Positions 15,924 through 17,335 of a stretch of 17,335 nt of DNA are shown piece by piece. Below the pieces are notes generated by a model. That model saw only the letters and a program-made list of their open reading frames with translations, searched no databases and was not told the DNA's origin. The position numbers were made by a program, and so were the translations under genes. Origin of the DNA: a bacterium. GTDB lineage: Bacteria > JAJVIF01 > JAGGVT01. The stretch is from positions 1-17,335 of the forward strand of contig JAGGVT010000187.1 of NCBI GenBank assembly GCA_021157815.1, in the 5' to 3' direction. Each line of letters begins with the position of its first letter. Position 1 is the first letter of the stretch.

Positions 15924-16949
15924 ATGACTCGCGAACGAATAATAGACAACAGCGCGTTAAGTCCTGAGGACGAGGATTTTATCCTGAATCTAAGGCCTCA
16001 GTCGCTTGATGAGATAATCGGGCAGCGTGATGTTATCGAGAAATTGCGAATCTCGATTCAGGCTGCGAAGGAACGCGACGACGCGCATGAGCATACTTTG
16101 TTCTACGGTCCTCCGGGACTCGGGAAAACAACGCTGGCGCATATAGTCGCATCCGAAATGGGAACCCGCCTTGTCGCAACCAGCGGACCCGCCCTTGTAA
16201 GAAGCGGCGATTTAATGGGCATCCTGACAAATCTCAAGGCTGGCGATGTTCTGTTCATCGATGAAATCCACCGTCTGCCGACCATCGTTGAGGAATTTAT
16301 TTATCCGGCGATGGAGGATTTCCGTGTCGATTTTGTAGTCGATTCAGGCCCCTACGCTAAAACGATTAACATCGAACTCAAGCCGTTTACGCTGATCGGC
16401 GCGACAACTCGCGCGGGACTTCTATCCTCCCCCCTGCGCGACAGGTTCGGGATTTTCCATCACCTTGATTTCTACAACGATGATGATCTCACCGCGATTG
16501 CAAAACGAAGTGCGAAAATTCTAAACGTGGAAATTAAAGACAATGCGGCAATACTTCTCGCGTGCAGGAGCCGCGGCACTCCGAGAATCGCGAATCGCCT
16601 GTTAAGGCGTGTCAGGGATTATACGCAGGTTAAGGCGGATGGCAAAATCAACAAAGAGATAGCTGAAAAAGCGCTGGAACTGGAAAATGTTGACAAGCTC
16701 GGCTTGGATGGGCTTGACCGTAAATTCCTTACGACAATAATAGATATTTACAACGGCGGACCTGTCGGCATCGAGACAATCAGCGCGACCTTACAGGAGG
16801 AGCCGGATGTTTTAAGCGAGATGGTCGAACCGTTCCTGTTGAAGATAGGCTTCCTAAGCCGCACCAAAAGAGGAAGGCACGCGACGCATCTTGCGTTCAA
16901 GCATTTGGGAAAATCGGGAGGCCCGCAGGCCGGATTGTTTGAGCAGTGA
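15924..16949 (+). CDS. ruvB: Holliday junction branch migration helicase RuvB
   Basis: 341 residues from the ATG at 15924. Hexameric AAA+ ATPase that, with RuvA, drives branch migration of Holliday junctions before RuvC cuts them. Visible motifs are Walker A GPPGLGKTT (62-70), Walker B LFIDEIH (110-116), sensor 1 GATTRAG (159-165), arginine finger in SPLRDRFG (Arg172), sensor 2 region GTPRIANRLLRR (218-229) and the C-terminal winged helix ending RTKRGRHATHLAFKHLG (313-329). The frame extends to a GTG at 15906, adding MRLIKP, but that start would sit about 6 bases from the predicted transcription start without a ribosome site. Relatives begin close to MTRERII, and GAGG lies 12 bases before the ATG. 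ruvA and ruvC are not adjacent, which is common in several bacterial phyla. Confidence 0.98.
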   Translation: MTRERIIDNSALSPEDEDFILNLRPQSLDEIIGQRDVIEKLRISIQAAKERDDAHEHTLFYGPPGLGKTTLAHIVASEMGTRLVATSGPALVRSGDLMGILTNLKAGDVLFIDEIHRLPTIVEEFIYPAMEDFRVDFVVDSGPYAKTINIELKPFTLIGATTRAGLLSSPLRDRFGIFHHLDFYNDDDLTAIAKRSAKILNVEIKDNAAILLACRSRGTPRIANRLLRRVRDYTQVKADGKINKEIAEKALELENVDKLGLDGLDRKFLTTIIDIYNGGPVGIETISATLQEEPDVLSEMVEPFLLKIGFLSRTKRGRHATHLAFKHLGKSGGPQAGLFEQ

Positions 16950-17000
16950 TTATCGTTGAAAAATATCTCTTTTCCACTTTATACACATAAGCAATCATTC

Positions 17001-17055
17001 ATTCTTTGGCTCTTCAATAAATCGTGTGGGCTGAGTTTAGATTGAGTAAAAAAAA
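17001..17055 (+). repeat. Dispersed 54-bp repeat, copy 2
   Basis: Same orientation and sequence as 14681-14734 (about 80% identity, no gaps), ending in a run of A. Here it is followed after about ten bases by a GC-rich palindrome instead of the 112-bp element, so the module occurs with different partners. It lies about 50 bases after the ruvB stop. Confidence 0.7.
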
Positions 17056-17065
17056 GTGTTAATCC

Positions 17066-17135
17066 GTAACCCGGGGACGCTTCCCCGGGCTTTAGTCGTA
17101 TTTTAACTTCGCCCGGCAAGGCGTTGCCGGGTTAC
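17066..17135. repeat. GC-rich double-hairpin palindrome
   Basis: The outer 9-bp arms GTAACCCGG (17066-17074) / CCGGGTTAC (17127-17135) overlap two inner hairpins: CCCGGGG / CCCCGGG (17070-17076, 17083-17089) and CCCGGCAA / TTGCCGGG (17112-17119, 17124-17131). Outer and inner pairings compete. It ends 6 bases from the stop of the minus-strand gene at 17142. The minus-strand T8 lies too far away for a classical terminator. Confidence 0.75.
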
Positions 17136-17141
17136 ACATGA

Positions 17142-17335
17142 TTACTTATGCGTCGCCAAATAGAACTCATGCAGCATGGCGGCGCCGTGACGGACGCAGC
17201 GTTTGAACTGGACTTCCCATTCGGTTTCGCATATTCCCTTTCTGCCGTCGGAGAAGAAGTCCTCGTCCCATTCATCCCAGATTGTGAACAGGTCGTCATC
17301 ATCTTCGAGTTCATCGATTACTTCTGCAAGCGTGG
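17142..17335 (-). CDS. C-terminal fragment of an unidentified acidic protein
   Basis: An open minus-strand frame enters from the right edge and ends at TAA (17144-17142), giving 63 visible residues. It starts with an acidic, aromatic stretch (DELEDDDDLFTIWDEWDEDFF) and ends with a mixed tail (EVQFKRCVRHGAAMLHEFYLATHK). Periodic hydrophobic residues, absence of stops and low-complexity acidic composition typical of real proteins favour a genuine gene. I do not recognise the family. The start lies outside the window, so length and promoter are unknown. The GC-rich palindrome lies directly after its stop. Confidence 0.6.
   Translation of the reverse strand, partial: TLAEVIDELEDDDDLFTIWDEWDEDFFSDGRKGICETEWEVQFKRCVRHGAAMLHEFYLATHK

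Noticed and set aside
14681-17055. Composite transposon bounded by the two 54-bp direct repeats
   Set aside because: The enclosed genes are a lipid kinase and ruvB, both housekeeping, and there is no transposase; independent copies of a dispersed repeat are the simpler reading.
17132-17314. 60-codon minus-strand frame with an ATG at the right edge
   Set aside because: Its low-complexity Ser/Thr/Pro composition looks like an out-of-frame reading of the acidic protein in the neighbouring frame.

Overview
The window is chromosomal housekeeping DNA, probably from an uncultured Gram-negative-type bacterium. Two genes begin with lipoprotein signal peptides (lipobox cysteines), base composition is moderate, and ATG dominates with one TTG start. 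Protein families alone do not let me name the phylum. I see no transposase, integrase, phage gene, CRISPR array, rRNA or tRNA. The unusual content lies between the genes: many palindromic and mobile-looking repeats, several nested or modular.

Layout. 1-2040: a palindromic repeat, then a lipoprotein with LVIVD-type beta-propeller repeats whose frame is broken twice (in a G6 run near 393-398 and again near 1928-1965), followed by a strong terminator. 2095-3897 (-): aspS, convergent with the lipoprotein gene. 3898-4273: aspS promoter region, a palindrome and an orphan terminator. 4274-4696: a small lipoprotein with a pseudopilin-like C-terminal half. 4697-5263: a nest of repeats, with a 112-bp palindrome-ended element inside a 290-bp element that has 24-bp terminal inverted repeats and 21-bp flanking duplications, all inside a split TGTCATTC-type palindrome. 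5264-7527 (-): glycerate 2-kinase and a membrane-anchored alpha/beta hydrolase, an operon divergent from a YjbQ-family gene (7618-8013).

8014-8312 looks like a regulated 5' leader: promoter, three small hairpins and an intrinsic terminator directly in front of carA. carA (8313-9458) and carB (9723-12989) make carbamoyl phosphate for arginine and pyrimidines, and are separated by 264 bp holding a 28-bp-arm palindrome. 12990-13223 holds a cloverleaf-like repeat and another palindrome. 13224-14611 (-): rlmB and a nicotinamidase-like hydrolase in one transcription unit. 14612-14908: a dispersed 54-bp repeat joined to a second copy of the 112-bp element. 14909-15784: a diacylglycerol-kinase-type lipid kinase. 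15924-16949: ruvB, behind an extended -10 promoter. 16950-17141: a second copy of the 54-bp repeat joined to a different palindrome. 17142 to the end (-): the C-terminus of an unidentified acidic protein.

The coding content is ordinary: translation (aspS), ribosome modification (rlmB), recombination (ruvB), nucleotide/arginine precursor supply (carAB) and small-molecule enzymes. The best leads are the carA leader, the nested and modular repeat families, the cloverleaf repeat and the broken lipoprotein gene. I found no clear new multi-gene system.
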